From contig NZ_FNVR01000007.1 in the NCBI RefSeq assembly GCF_900108085.1, forward strand, positions 1 to 64,000: a stretch of 64,000 nt of DNA, in the 5' to 3' direction. The notes below the pieces were generated by a model. The model made no database searches and was not told where the DNA came from. It saw only the letters and a program-made list of their open reading frames with translations. The number at the start of each line of letters is the position of its first letter. The stretch's first letter is position 1. A program made the translations under genes and the position numbers. The stretch comes from Algoriphagus boritolerans DSM 17298 = JCM 18970 (GTDB taxonomy: Bacteria > Bacteroidota > Bacteroidia > Cytophagales > Cyclobacteriaceae). Positions 46,601 through 56,300 of the stretch are shown one piece after another.

Positions 46601-49399
46601 ATGAAGAATTTCAAAATTGGTGTTTTTCTCCTTTTCACTTTTTGTTTTGGGCTGAAAGGTTTCTCTCAGGTTACTACCGAGCCTGCCGTGCCCAGCGCTT
46701 CGGCAAGTGTAAAAATCATCTATGATGCTTCCAAAGGCACCACAGGACTGAAGGATTGTAATTGTGACATCTACATTCACATTGGCGCAGTCACGGGTGG
46801 AGCGGCTTCTACTACCTGGACGATAGTTCCATTCGAATGGGGTACCTCCAATCCAGCTGCGAAAATGACCAAAGTCGATGGTCAACCTAATATTTACACA
46901 TACGAACTTATTCCCAATGAATTTTTTGCAAACCCCAATAACCTGACCATTTACCGCCTGGGAATGGTTTTTAGAAATACAGATGGAACCAAAGAAGGCA
47001 AAACGGCTTCAAATACAGACTTTTTCGTTGACTTAGCCCAAGGGTTTGATATTTCATTTGTTTCCCCTCAGGCTGCAGCTTCAGTTTCACTTGAGCTAGG
47101 AGAGAGCTATGATTTCAAAGCTGCGGCAACAGAAGCAGCTGACCTTAGCTTTGAACTGGAGGGCGTAAAAGTGGCTGAGGCCCTTAATTCCGAAGAAATT
47201 ATTTTCAAGTTTACGGCTTCAGAAGCAGGGAATTTTGATTTGGTAGCCAAAGCTAAAAAGGGAGATCAAGAAGATTCCCAGACAGTAAATATTTTTGTTT
47301 TTGCTCCTTCAGAGACCGCTTCGCTACCTGCTGGAGCGAGGCTTGGGATCAATTACCTATCTGATACGGAAGTTATTTTGGCACTTCAAGCGCCAGGAAA
47401 AAGCATTGCCCATGTAATTGGAGAATTCAATGACTGGCAAGTTTCACCGGAGTACCAAATGAAGCGCAGCCCGGATGGAGAGATTTTCTGGTTGAAAATA
47501 TCCAACCTCGTCCCAAAGCAGGAATACATTTTCCAATACCTGGTCGATGCAACCATCCGAATCGGTGATCCCTATGCCGAGAAAACTTCAGACCCATTCA
47601 ATGATCAGGAGATTATCGATCAGAATCGCTATCCCGGGCTGAAACCTTATCCTTCGGGAAAAACAGAATTTCAGGCCACTTACCTTCAGACATCCCAAGA
47701 TCCTTATCCTTGGAAAAACCTTTCGTACGAGAAGCCTCAGCCTGAGGAGTTGGTGGTTTATGAGCTTTTGGTACGTGATTTTGATGAAAAAAGAACCTAC
47801 AATGCTGTAATCGATCGCCTGGATTACCTCAAAGAATTGGGGATTAACGCGATTGAACTGATGCCAATAGGTGAATTCGAAGGAAACCTTTCATGGGGGT
47901 ACAATCCTTCCTTTTTCTTCGCTCCGGATAAATACTACGGCACCAAAAATGACCTGAAACGCCTGATCGATGAGGCTCATGGTAAAGGAATCATGATCCT
48001 ATTGGACATGGTGCTCAATCATGCTTTTGGTCAAAACCCAATGGTCAGACTTTATAATGACGGTGACTACGGGGCCCCAACGGAGGATAATCCTTGGTTT
48101 AATCGCGTGGCAAAGCACCCTTTCAATGTGGGCTACGATTTCAATCACGAAAGTAAATACACCCAGGCTTTTGTCGACTCGGTCAATAATTATTGGCTGA
48201 CAGAATATAAAGTGGACGGGTTTCGATTTGATCTTTCCAAAGGCTTTACCCAAGTCAATACCGGAGACAATGTCAGTCTTTGGTCACAATACGATCCTTC
48301 TCGAATCAAAATCTGGAAACATATCTACGACCGGATCAAAGCCAATCATCCGGATGCTTATGTGATTTTGGAGCACCTGTCTGCCAATGACGAGGAAAAA
48401 GAATTGGCTGACTATGGAATGATGTTTTGGGGAAATATCAATTTTGACTTTCGTGAGATGGCAAAAGGTCAAAATAAGAACTTTGACTACGCTTACTATA
48501 AGAACCGAGGATGGAATAAAAGTAACCTGATCGCCTATCAGGAATCCCATGATGAAGAGCGGGTGATGTGGGAAACCTTGAATTTTGGCGCTACTTCACC
48601 GCTGAACCTGAGAAATCTGGAGAATGCCGTCAATCGAAATCAGCTACTCACCGCATTCTATTTTGGTATTCCCGGACCAAAAATGATCTGGCAGTTTGGG
48701 GAATTTGGCTATGACCAAGAACTCAATAACGATCGACTTGGAATCAAACCTACCCAATGGGAATATCTGAATGATCCCGAGCGGGAACGCCTCTTCAGGC
48801 TTTATCAGGAAATGATCAAGCTGAAAAGCGAGCATAAGGCATTCAATTCACCTGAAAAAACCACATTGAATCTCAGTGCCGGAATCAAATCTATCCTATT
48901 GGAACATCCCGATATGGACGTGGTGATGCATGGGAATTTCGGTTTGAGTACTGCAGGCAATGCCTCTGTTAGTTTTCCAAGGTCAGGAAAATGGTACAAT
49001 TATTTTACCGGGGAAGAATTAACTCTTGCTGGGACCACGTTGACGATGAATTTCCGTCCCAGTGAATTTGTCCTCTACACGAGTGAAAAGCTCCCGACAC
49101 CTGATCAGGATATTTTGCAGGAAGATTTTGTGACTTCCATCCCGGAACTTGTACCAGAGGGAGGTTTTAATGTTTATCCCGTCCCCGCTTCATCAAAATT
49201 GACCATTGAGCTACCCCAGGACATGATTCAGTCAAATTATCGGGTGATTGATATGGCAGGCAGGGTTGTTTTCGATGGGCAAACAGGCCGAGGTGAACAG
49301 ATTTTAGAGCTTGATTTAAGCGGAATTCAGGCGGGTATTTATATCTTTGAGTCATTCAATACGAAACGAGTGCTTCACAAGCGCTTCATTAAAGAATAA
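46601..49399 (+). CDS. T9SS-exported GH13 alpha-amylase-family enzyme
   Basis: 932 residues. Signal peptide (~1-22), N-terminal beta domains, an E-set/CBM48-like module near residues 245-350 (IAHVIGEFNDW), then a GH13 barrel: region I LLDMVLNHA, nucleophile D544 in GFRFDLSKG, acid/base E591 in VILEHL and D651 in ESHDEERV. A C-terminal domain and a type A sorting domain (~845-932: FNVYPVPASSKLTIEL... KRVLHKRFIKE) follow. It is thus secreted through the type IX system and degrades starch-like glucans outside the cell. 90 bp behind the SusE gene. Confidence 0.93.
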   Translation: MKNFKIGVFLLFTFCFGLKGFSQVTTEPAVPSASASVKIIYDASKGTTGLKDCNCDIYIHIGAVTGGAASTTWTIVPFEWGTSNPAAKMTKVDGQPNIYTYELIPNEFFANPNNLTIYRLGMVFRNTDGTKEGKTASNTDFFVDLAQGFDISFVSPQAAASVSLELGESYDFKAAATEAADLSFELEGVKVAEALNSEEIIFKFTASEAGNFDLVAKAKKGDQEDSQTVNIFVFAPSETASLPAGARLGINYLSDTEVILALQAPGKSIAHVIGEFNDWQVSPEYQMKRSPDGEIFWLKISNLVPKQEYIFQYLVDATIRIGDPYAEKTSDPFNDQEIIDQNRYPGLKPYPSGKTEFQATYLQTSQDPYPWKNLSYEKPQPEELVVYELLVRDFDEKRTYNAVIDRLDYLKELGINAIELMPIGEFEGNLSWGYNPSFFFAPDKYYGTKNDLKRLIDEAHGKGIMILLDMVLNHAFGQNPMVRLYNDGDYGAPTEDNPWFNRVAKHPFNVGYDFNHESKYTQAFVDSVNNYWLTEYKVDGFRFDLSKGFTQVNTGDNVSLWSQYDPSRIKIWKHIYDRIKANHPDAYVILEHLSANDEEKELADYGMMFWGNINFDFREMAKGQNKNFDYAYYKNRGWNKSNLIAYQESHDEERVMWETLNFGATSPLNLRNLENAVNRNQLLTAFYFGIPGPKMIWQFGEFGYDQELNNDRLGIKPTQWEYLNDPERERLFRLYQEMIKLKSEHKAFNSPEKTTLNLSAGIKSILLEHPDMDVVMHGNFGLSTAGNASVSFPRSGKWYNYFTGEELTLAGTTLTMNFRPSEFVLYTSEKLPTPDQDILQEDFVTSIPELVPEGGFNVYPVPASSKLTIELPQDMIQSNYRVIDMAGRVVFDGQTGRGEQILELDLSGIQAGIYIFESFNTKRVLHKRFIKE

Positions 49400-49421
49400 C
49401 CAAACCTAATTCAGATTATGA

Positions 49422-49471
49422 AATGCCCAAAAGAAATGCTTCTCGATTAGTGAGAAATTTTTTAGGGCATT
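49422..49471. other. Long imperfect hairpin between amylase and aldolase genes
   Basis: AATGCCC... TTCTC (49422-49444) pairs with GAGAA... GGGCATT (49452-49471) with a bulge. No T-run follows on the plus strand, so it may be a weak terminator, an RNA-processing site or a 5' leader structure of the aldolase mRNA. The remaining spacer holds no gene. Confidence 0.45.
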
Positions 49472-49504
49472 CCATGTGAACAACAAAAAACAAATTACAA
49501 ACAC

Positions 49505-50566
49505 ATGAAATTTAAACCTGGAGTAAAATACGGCAACGAACTTCGCGACATGTATGCTTACGCAAAAGAAAATGAATTTGCGATGCCGGCAGTCAATGTG
49601 ATCGGTACCAATTCAGTGAATGCTGTGCTGGAAACAGCCAAAAAAGTGAATTCACCGGTCATTATCCAATTTTCAAACGGTGGAGCTCAGTTTTTTGCAG
49701 GAAAAGGCCTGGCAAACGACAAGCAGCAAGCCAGTATTGCGGGTGCCGTCTCAGGAGCTCATCACGTTCAACAAATGGCAGAAGTTTATGGAGTACCGGT
49801 GATTTTGCACACAGACCATGCAGCATTAAAATTGTTGCCTTGGATCGACGGGTTGCTTGAAGCTGGGAAAGCGTATCATGCAGCCTATAAGAGACCACTT
49901 TACAGTTCCCACATGTTGGATCTATCGGAAGAGCCCCTTCACGAAAACGTAGAAATCTCCTGCAAATACTTCAGAGAATTCGCTAAGCTGGACATGGCCA
50001 TTGAAATCGAATTGGGAGTGACCGGTGGAGAAGAAGACGGTATTGACAATTCCGATGTAGATTCTTCCAAACTATATACCCAGCCTGAAGAAGTTGCTTA
50101 TGCCTATGAGCATCTGAAAGAAATTGGTGATTTGTTTACCGTTGCAGCAGCTTTTGGCAATGTGCATGGTGTTTACAAGCCAGGAAATGTGAGCTTGAAG
50201 CCGATCATTCTGAAAAACTCCCAGGATTTTATCAATAAGAAATATGGAACTACAGGCAAGCCGTTGAACTTCGTGTTCCATGGGGGTTCAGGTTCTTCAG
50301 TGGAGGAAATTCGCGAAGCAAACAGCTATGGTTCGATCAAGATGAATATCGATACAGACATGCAGTGGGCAATGTGGGAAGGTGTTTTGAATTTCTACAA
50401 GAAAAATGAAGGTTATCTGCAGACTCAATTGGGAAATCCTGAAGGACCTGATGTTCCAAACAAGAAATATTACGATCCCCGCAACTGGTTGAGAAAAGGT
50501 GAAGAGAACTTTGTGAAGCGTCTCGAGCTTGCTTTTGACATGCTGAATGCCGCGGGAAGAAACTAA
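49505..50566 (+). CDS. fbaA: Class II fructose-bisphosphate aldolase
   Basis: 353 residues, the long FbaA-type class II enzyme. Zinc and substrate motifs: VILHTDHAALKLLPW, IEIELGVTGGEEDG, AAAFGNVHGVYKPGN and FHGGSGSS. It splits fructose-1,6-bisphosphate in glycolysis or makes it in gluconeogenesis. Its place between two amylase genes is unusual and suggests co-induction of glycolysis with starch use. An own promoter is possible, as the gap upstream is 105 bp. Confidence 0.95.
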   Translation: MKFKPGVKYGNELRDMYAYAKENEFAMPAVNVIGTNSVNAVLETAKKVNSPVIIQFSNGGAQFFAGKGLANDKQQASIAGAVSGAHHVQQMAEVYGVPVILHTDHAALKLLPWIDGLLEAGKAYHAAYKRPLYSSHMLDLSEEPLHENVEISCKYFREFAKLDMAIEIELGVTGGEEDGIDNSDVDSSKLYTQPEEVAYAYEHLKEIGDLFTVAAAFGNVHGVYKPGNVSLKPIILKNSQDFINKKYGTTGKPLNFVFHGGSGSSVEEIREANSYGSIKMNIDTDMQWAMWEGVLNFYKKNEGYLQTQLGNPEGPDVPNKKYYDPRNWLRKGEENFVKRLELAFDMLNAAGRN

Positions 50567-50587
50567 CTTACTTTCCAATCCCTAATT

Positions 50588-50620
50588 GAAAAAGTCACTT
50601 GAAGAGGTGACTTTTTCTTT
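50588..50620 (+). terminator. Terminator after the aldolase gene
   Basis: A perfect 11-bp stem GAAAAAGTCAC / GTGACTTTTTC with an 8-nt loop ends in a T-rich tract. It lies between the aldolase stop and the start of the lipoprotein amylase, so that amylase needs read-through or its own promoter, although only 14 bp remain before its ATG. Confidence 0.85.
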
Positions 50621-50634
50621 TCAATGAGTTATTT

Positions 50635-52185
50635 ATGAAAAAGACCCTGTTAGCAGCCTCTCTTTTGTCACTTACAATAATCTCCTCCTGCGAAAAAAAG
50701 GAACTTCCTGAGGTTAAAAACTACTGGCCTGAGGCGGGTGTGACCTATGAGATTTTTGTCCAATCTTTCTATGATTCCAATGGTGACAGCATTGGGGATT
50801 TCAATGGAGTCACTCAAAAGCTCGACTATGTGAAGGAATTGGGTGCTAATGCCATCTGGTTTATGCCAATCATGCCTTCACCTACTTATCACAAGTATGA
50901 TGTGACTGATTACAAGGCGGTGCATCCGGACTATGGCACCATGGATGACTTCAGAAAGCTCCTTGATGAGGCCCATAAGCGGGATATCAAGATCGTCATC
51001 GACATGATCATCAATCACACCAGTAACGAGCATCCCTGGTTTTTGGAAGCCAAATCAGGTCGGGATAATCCGTATCGGGATTATTACGTCTGGGCACAAA
51101 AAGATACCATAGCCGACTTTCTGAACAAGAAGACAATCACACTGGACTCAGACAATATCCGGCAGTGGCATGACCCCGGACAGGGAGAGGATTATTACTA
51201 TGGATTTTTCTGGGGAGGAATGCCTGATTTGAATTTTGACAATCCGAAAGTGCGGGAAGAAATCTATGAAATAGGACGCTTCTGGCTGGAAGATATCGGT
51301 GTTGATGGATTTCGCCTGGATGCTGCCAAGCATATTTTTCCGGATGACCGACCGCTGGACAACCATGCTTTTTGGAAGGAGTTTCGTGCAAAGATGGAAG
51401 CTATCAAGCCGGATGTTTACCTGGTAGGGGAGGTTTATGATAAAAAAGAAATTGTCGCGCCCTACCTGCCGGGATTGCCTGCACTTTTCAATTTTGATTT
51501 CCACTATACCTTGCTGGAAACCGTGAATAAGGAGGATGGGATGCTGTTGGCTAAAAAACAAAAGGAGGTTTTGGACTATTATCAGGCAATCACACCAAGT
51601 TTTATCGATGCGACCTTTTCATCCAATCACGATCAGCCGCGGATCCTGAATGAGCTGGGATCTGATCCTGCTAAATACAAACAGGCCACAGCAATCCTAT
51701 TGACCATGCCCGGAGCGCCTTATTTGTATTATGGAGAGGAAATCGGAATGCTGGGTCTGAAGCCGGACGAGCACATTCGAGAGCCGTTTCTTTGGGACCA
51801 AAAATCAAAAGACACCGGGCGGGCTCAATGGATTAAATCAAAATACTCCAAAGACTCGACAGTGACTCCTTTGGCTCAGCAGCGCATGGATCAAAACAGC
51901 TATTTCCACCATTACAAAACTTTAATTCAGCTCAGAAATTCTTATCCGGCATTGGCAATCGGCAAGCTGGAATTACCGGAAACTGCACTTCCAAAAACCG
52001 TGATGGCCTACCTAAGAAAATCCGATGATCAGGAAGTCTTCGTGATACATAATGTTGGAAAGGCGACAGTGGAAGTTGAGATTCCTGAAGGATTCGAAGC
52101 GGCAATTTTCAGCCTGGGAGAAGGGGAGCGAAGTGCTGGAAAATTGAAGCTTTCGGGAAATTCAAGTCGGGTGTTTTTAAAATAA
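50635..52185 (+). CDS. GH13 alpha-amylase-family lipoprotein
   Basis: 516 residues with a lipobox ending at C19 (LLSLTIISSC). The GH13 barrel starts early (WPEAGVTYEIFVQSFYDSNGDSIGD): region I VIDMIINHTS, nucleophile D229 in GFRLDAAKH, acid/base E266 in LVGEVYD, D333 in SSNHDQPR, then a C-terminal beta domain. The QSFYDSNGDGIGD-type start and short form fit amylases or alpha-glucosidases acting on maltodextrins. Being a lipoprotein it is held in a membrane, possibly on the cell surface, in contrast to the T9SS amylase. Confidence 0.93.
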   Translation: MKKTLLAASLLSLTIISSCEKKELPEVKNYWPEAGVTYEIFVQSFYDSNGDSIGDFNGVTQKLDYVKELGANAIWFMPIMPSPTYHKYDVTDYKAVHPDYGTMDDFRKLLDEAHKRDIKIVIDMIINHTSNEHPWFLEAKSGRDNPYRDYYVWAQKDTIADFLNKKTITLDSDNIRQWHDPGQGEDYYYGFFWGGMPDLNFDNPKVREEIYEIGRFWLEDIGVDGFRLDAAKHIFPDDRPLDNHAFWKEFRAKMEAIKPDVYLVGEVYDKKEIVAPYLPGLPALFNFDFHYTLLETVNKEDGMLLAKKQKEVLDYYQAITPSFIDATFSSNHDQPRILNELGSDPAKYKQATAILLTMPGAPYLYYGEEIGMLGLKPDEHIREPFLWDQKSKDTGRAQWIKSKYSKDSTVTPLAQQRMDQNSYFHHYKTLIQLRNSYPALAIGKLELPETALPKTVMAYLRKSDDQEVFVIHNVGKATVEVEIPEGFEAAIFSLGEGERSAGKLKLSGNSSRVFLK

Positions 52186-52206
52186 GAAGTAGAAAAAAGC
52201 TCATAG

Positions 52207-52237
52207 GGGCCCAAAAATTAATTTTGGGCCCTTTTTT
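52207..52237. terminator. Bidirectional terminator
   Basis: A perfect 10-bp stem GGGCCCAAAA / TTTTGGGCCC with a 5-nt loop is followed by six T. It ends the starch locus and, read from the other side, the outer-membrane protein gene, whose stop lies at 52236. Confidence 0.92.
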
Positions 52238-52895
52238 ATTCATTTTTACCAAGTTTTCGGGAAATACCCAATCCAAAATTGTAGAATTTTCCTTCATAGC
52301 CCATTTCGAAAGTTACTCCTCCTTCGGGTCTTAAAATCCAACTTTCCCCGAGATTTATTGCCAATCCTAAGGGAATACCCAATAGCCCGTCCTCAAAATT
52401 GTTCCCTTTTTCCAGAGAAAAAGCATAATTGGGATTAATATTCAGTAAAACTTTTTCTCCAAGACTTATCGAAAAAAGAAAAGCAGGATTGGCCAGCCAA
52501 CTGTTCCCATTTCCCTCAGAAAATGCAAATCCCACAGGAAGGTAAATGGCAAATAAGCCACTTTCTTCTGAAAATTTAGGGCCGGCCATTAGCGTGTTTA
52601 ACCCTAAATCCATCCCTTCGGAGAAATATCCCAAACGATCATATTTGACCCTGATTTCTGTAAGGTCGGTAATTCCAAAACCTGCCATAAATCCGAGATT
52701 GTCAAAAACCTTTTCTGAAAATTCCTCACTGGAGTACCCAATATTGGAATAATGAAGTGTGAATTCTCCATTTCCTTTTCCTACAGATTTAGCGCTCTGA
52801 AATAAGGAAGAATACTGAGCAAAAGCCTCATTTGTAACTGTCAGAAACACTGAAACAAAAAAGCTTGCAATCAATACGTTGAATGATTTTTTCAT
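52236..52895 (-). CDS. Predicted outer-membrane beta-barrel protein
   Basis: 219 residues, signal peptide (~1-26, ending near EAFAQ). The mature part alternates short amphipathic strands and turns (GNGEFTLHYSNIGY, LNTLMAGPKF, LFAIYLPVGFAFSEGNG, FYNFGLGISRKL) and ends close to an aromatic-rich strand, as in small 8-10 stranded barrels. No family name is recognised. It is alone, convergent with the starch locus, with a 500-bp upstream region. Confidence 0.7.
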   Translation of the reverse strand: MKKSFNVLIASFFVSVFLTVTNEAFAQYSSLFQSAKSVGKGNGEFTLHYSNIGYSSEEFSEKVFDNLGFMAGFGITDLTEIRVKYDRLGYFSEGMDLGLNTLMAGPKFSEESGLFAIYLPVGFAFSEGNGNSWLANPAFLFSISLGEKVLLNINPNYAFSLEKGNNFEDGLLGIPLGLAINLGESWILRPEGGVTFEMGYEGKFYNFGLGISRKLGKNE

Positions 52896-53395
52896 GGTTG
52901 TTTTGTCAGAGATTATTGTGCTGACCCCGCACAGTTAAGTTTGATTTTTTTTAGATTGGAAAAGAAGGAATGAGGTCTGCTGATTTGGGCTTTCCCTTGA
53001 TGATATTAAAAAGATCAGCCGGGTTGGACTTTAAAGGAATGATAATAAAAAATTGATTTTTAGCTGTTTAAGCGAAAAATCCGGTTTGGTTACTTCACTT
53101 TTCTGGAATTTTGCAAAAATTTCCCGGAGAGGCAGATGGAAATCGGTAAAACCCAAAAATGAAGTTCCTAGGAATGGCAGAACCCCTCTGTCAAAGTTTT
53201 ATAGTTTGGTGTTAATGAATATTTAGTATTAAATTTCCCGGTTTTGTTTTTTGCTTTCTTTTGAATAAAGTTTAGATTTAATTGATTGTAAATCTTTGGC
53301 TTAGCCGGCAATTTATTGAGGTGTTCGATTTTTAAAGTGCCTTGGCAATTGCAGGTCTTTTTTATAAAAATGGATTTTTAAAAACCCAACACACC
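52896..53395. other. 500-bp intergenic region, divergent promoters
   Basis: It lies between divergently transcribed genes: the beta-barrel protein and the giant CHAT protein. It is AT-rich, with T-runs and no open frame worth calling. A frame continuous with the CHAT gene extends to a TTG at 53342 but looks non-coding. Promoters for both genes must be here; no strong TTTG/TAnnTTTG pair could be fixed by eye. Confidence 0.5.
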
Positions 53396-56300
53396 ATGTC
53401 AACATTCAAAATCAAATTGAGGGGACAGGAGCTTCCCAAAGAAATCGCCCAACTTGAATATCAAGCCTTAGATTATTTTGCCGTTCGCAAATCCTTTACG
53501 GTGGTAAATTCGACCAGAAGTGATGTGCCAGAGCAAGTGTTGGAACTTGCCGAAGGTGAGATTTTAGAACTTGATTTTGAGGATAATACATTTTGGTTGG
53601 GGGATGCGGATTCCATCAGGCAGATTTTTGCAAAAGACCTCAAACGAAGTGGGGGAGGCGAGGAGGTTTATCTTTCAGAAATAGAGACGGATGAGCAGGA
53701 TCGCGGCTTAATCCAGAAAGTAGCTATTAAGGGGGCTAAAGTTTTCATAAAAAACAAGGTCATCCGGCCCGGCATACGGAATCTTGCCACCAAATCAGAA
53801 AATGCTGCACTTAAGTATGCCGGGAAGGGATTTGATTCCGTCGGTGCTGCTACGGTGCTTTCGGTTTCCAAAGATTTTGATTTGGCGGATGCTGATTTTT
53901 CAAAATGGGATAAGTCGAAGAAAAGTCTTTTGCTTATCCATGGAACAGGATCATCTTCTTTGGGATCTTTTGGCGAGATGAAAGGAACGCCGGAATGGGA
54001 AAAATTGGTCGAGTTTTACGGAGAGACCAATCTTTTTGCCTTACAGCATCGCACGCTTACGTGTAGTCCACTCCAGAATGTGTTGGATGCTTTTCAGGCC
54101 TTACCAAAGGGAATCGAGCTGGATCTGATCACTCATTCGAGGGGTGGTTTAGTGGCTGACTTGCTCGCCAGATTTGCTGCTCATCCAGATGGATTTGGAC
54201 CTGAAGAGCTGGATGTACTGAGAGAAAATGACCGTGAGTCTGACTTAAAGATGATCGAAGCGATCGCCAAAGTCGCCAAAACCAAATCCATAACAATCGA
54301 TCGGGTAGTCAGGGTGGCTTGCCCGGCCAACGGCACTACGCTAGCCTCCAAGCGGATGGATATGTTCCTAAATGTGATGATCAATTTGTTGGGAGGAGCC
54401 ATTGGAGGACTTACCAACCCTGTTTTCCTAACATTGAAGGAATTGGCATTGGCATCGATCGAAACAAAAGACGACGTTGGAGTACTGCCGGGAATCGAGT
54501 CAATGAATCCTGATTCGCCGTTTATTCGAGTACTTAATTTTCAGGGCACGGAAAAGAAAATCAGGTCCCAGCTCATCGTAATTGCAGGAAGTAGTGAGCT
54601 GAGCCTGACTTTCAAGAGTTTAGTAGTCCTAGTCGGGAAGTTCTTTTTCCGTGGGAAAAATGATCTCGTAGTGGATACTGCAAGTATGGAGTTTGGAGCC
54701 CTCCGGGAAAAGGGAAATGTCTACCTCTACTTGGAAGAGACGGGTAAGATTGATCACATTACGTATTTCAAAACCCCTAAAATCCGGAAGACCATACAAA
54801 CCGGTCTGCTGGGTAAGTTAGATGAGTTTTCAGGGAAGAAGCGAACCGATGGGATCACTTTTGTTCGGGGAGGAATAGTCCTCGAGGGAGGCACTTATAA
54901 TGGTTCCGAAGTAATCAGTGGCAAAAGGCCTATTTTGATCCTATTGCCCGGAATCATGGGGTCGAACCTAAGAGATGAAAAAGGAGGTAAGGAGAAACTA
55001 CTGTGGATCAATTATATCAGGTTCTTAAGGGGGGATTTGAAGAACCTTAGGCCCTCCGAAAATGATGGGATTGATCCGGATTCGCTGATTAAAACCTCCT
55101 ATAAAAACCTAGGCGATCACTTGAGTAGAAACTATGATATAGTGGCGTTTCCTTTTGATTGGCGACTCAGTATGAAAGGAAATGCTGCCCTGCTCAATCA
55201 AAAAATAAAGGAACTCCTTCCCTTAAATCAACCCATTAAAATGGTCGGACACAGTATGGGAGGTGTTTTGACCCGGGATTTTATGCTTTATCATCCTGAG
55301 ACCTACCATGAACTGAATGCCCGACCGGGTTTCAAAATCCTTTTTCTTGGTTCCCCTCTTGGAGGTTCCTACAGGATTCCCTATGTGCTTTTTGGAAAGG
55401 ATGGAATCATCAAACTTTTGTCAAAAATCGATATCAAAAATTCATCCAAGGACCTCCTGAGGATTTTTGTGAATTTTCCGGGAATCCTGGCTTTACTTCC
55501 TATCAATAAGTCGGGTAAACATGATTTTTCGGATCGTAACTTTTGGGAAAAATTGCGAAAGGCATCCGGTGATGATTCTTGGCCAATTCCAAATGAGACG
55601 GACCTGAGGGAATTTGGAGAATATCAGAAAATGATCCTGGAGAAAGAGAAGTTCATCAATTATGATACTATTTTTTACATCGCCGGCCAAAGTAGAAAGA
55701 AGAAATTCACGGTTTCGGACTTGGAGATAAAGGATGAAAAGCTGGTTTTCCATGCCACAAATCAGGGAGATGAAAGCGTGACTTGGGCAAGTGGAATTCC
55801 CAAAGGAATCATCGATCTGAATCACTTTTATTATGCAAATGTCACTCATGGAGGATTGTCCACCGAAAAGAAGATTTTTGGTGCAATTGAGGATATTTTG
55901 AATCAGGGTAAAACGGGCAGACTGCAAAATACGCTGCCGATGGTGAGAGGGAGCGAGAAAGATTTTGTGCCCAAAGAAGAGGAGATTTTTGACCTGAGTG
56001 AAGCCAACACGATCAACACTTTGCTTGGAATCGGTGAAAACGATGAAGCGATTGAACATGAAGCACCGATCCAGGTGAAAGTCTGTCATGGAGATTTGGT
56101 TCATGCAGAGTTCCCTGTTTTGGCCGGCCATTTTCATTTTGATGCAATTTTGACCACCGAAAAAGTAATCGATCGGAAGTTGGATGGTGAATTGACGAGA
56201 CTTTTAAACTTAGGTCTTTATCCTGGACCTATCGGAACCCACCAAATTGTGCTTTCCAAGGATGTATCCAATGTAGACAAGGATTTCAAGGGCACCGTAG

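Noticed and set aside
53342..53395. TTG-initiated extension of the CHAT fusion protein
   Set aside because: The 18 extra residues show no conserved pattern; the ATG at 53396 is followed by a plausible first strand.
55493..56137. 214-codon frame opposite the CHAT fusion gene
   Set aside because: Antisense shadow of a continuous, well-conserved coding frame.
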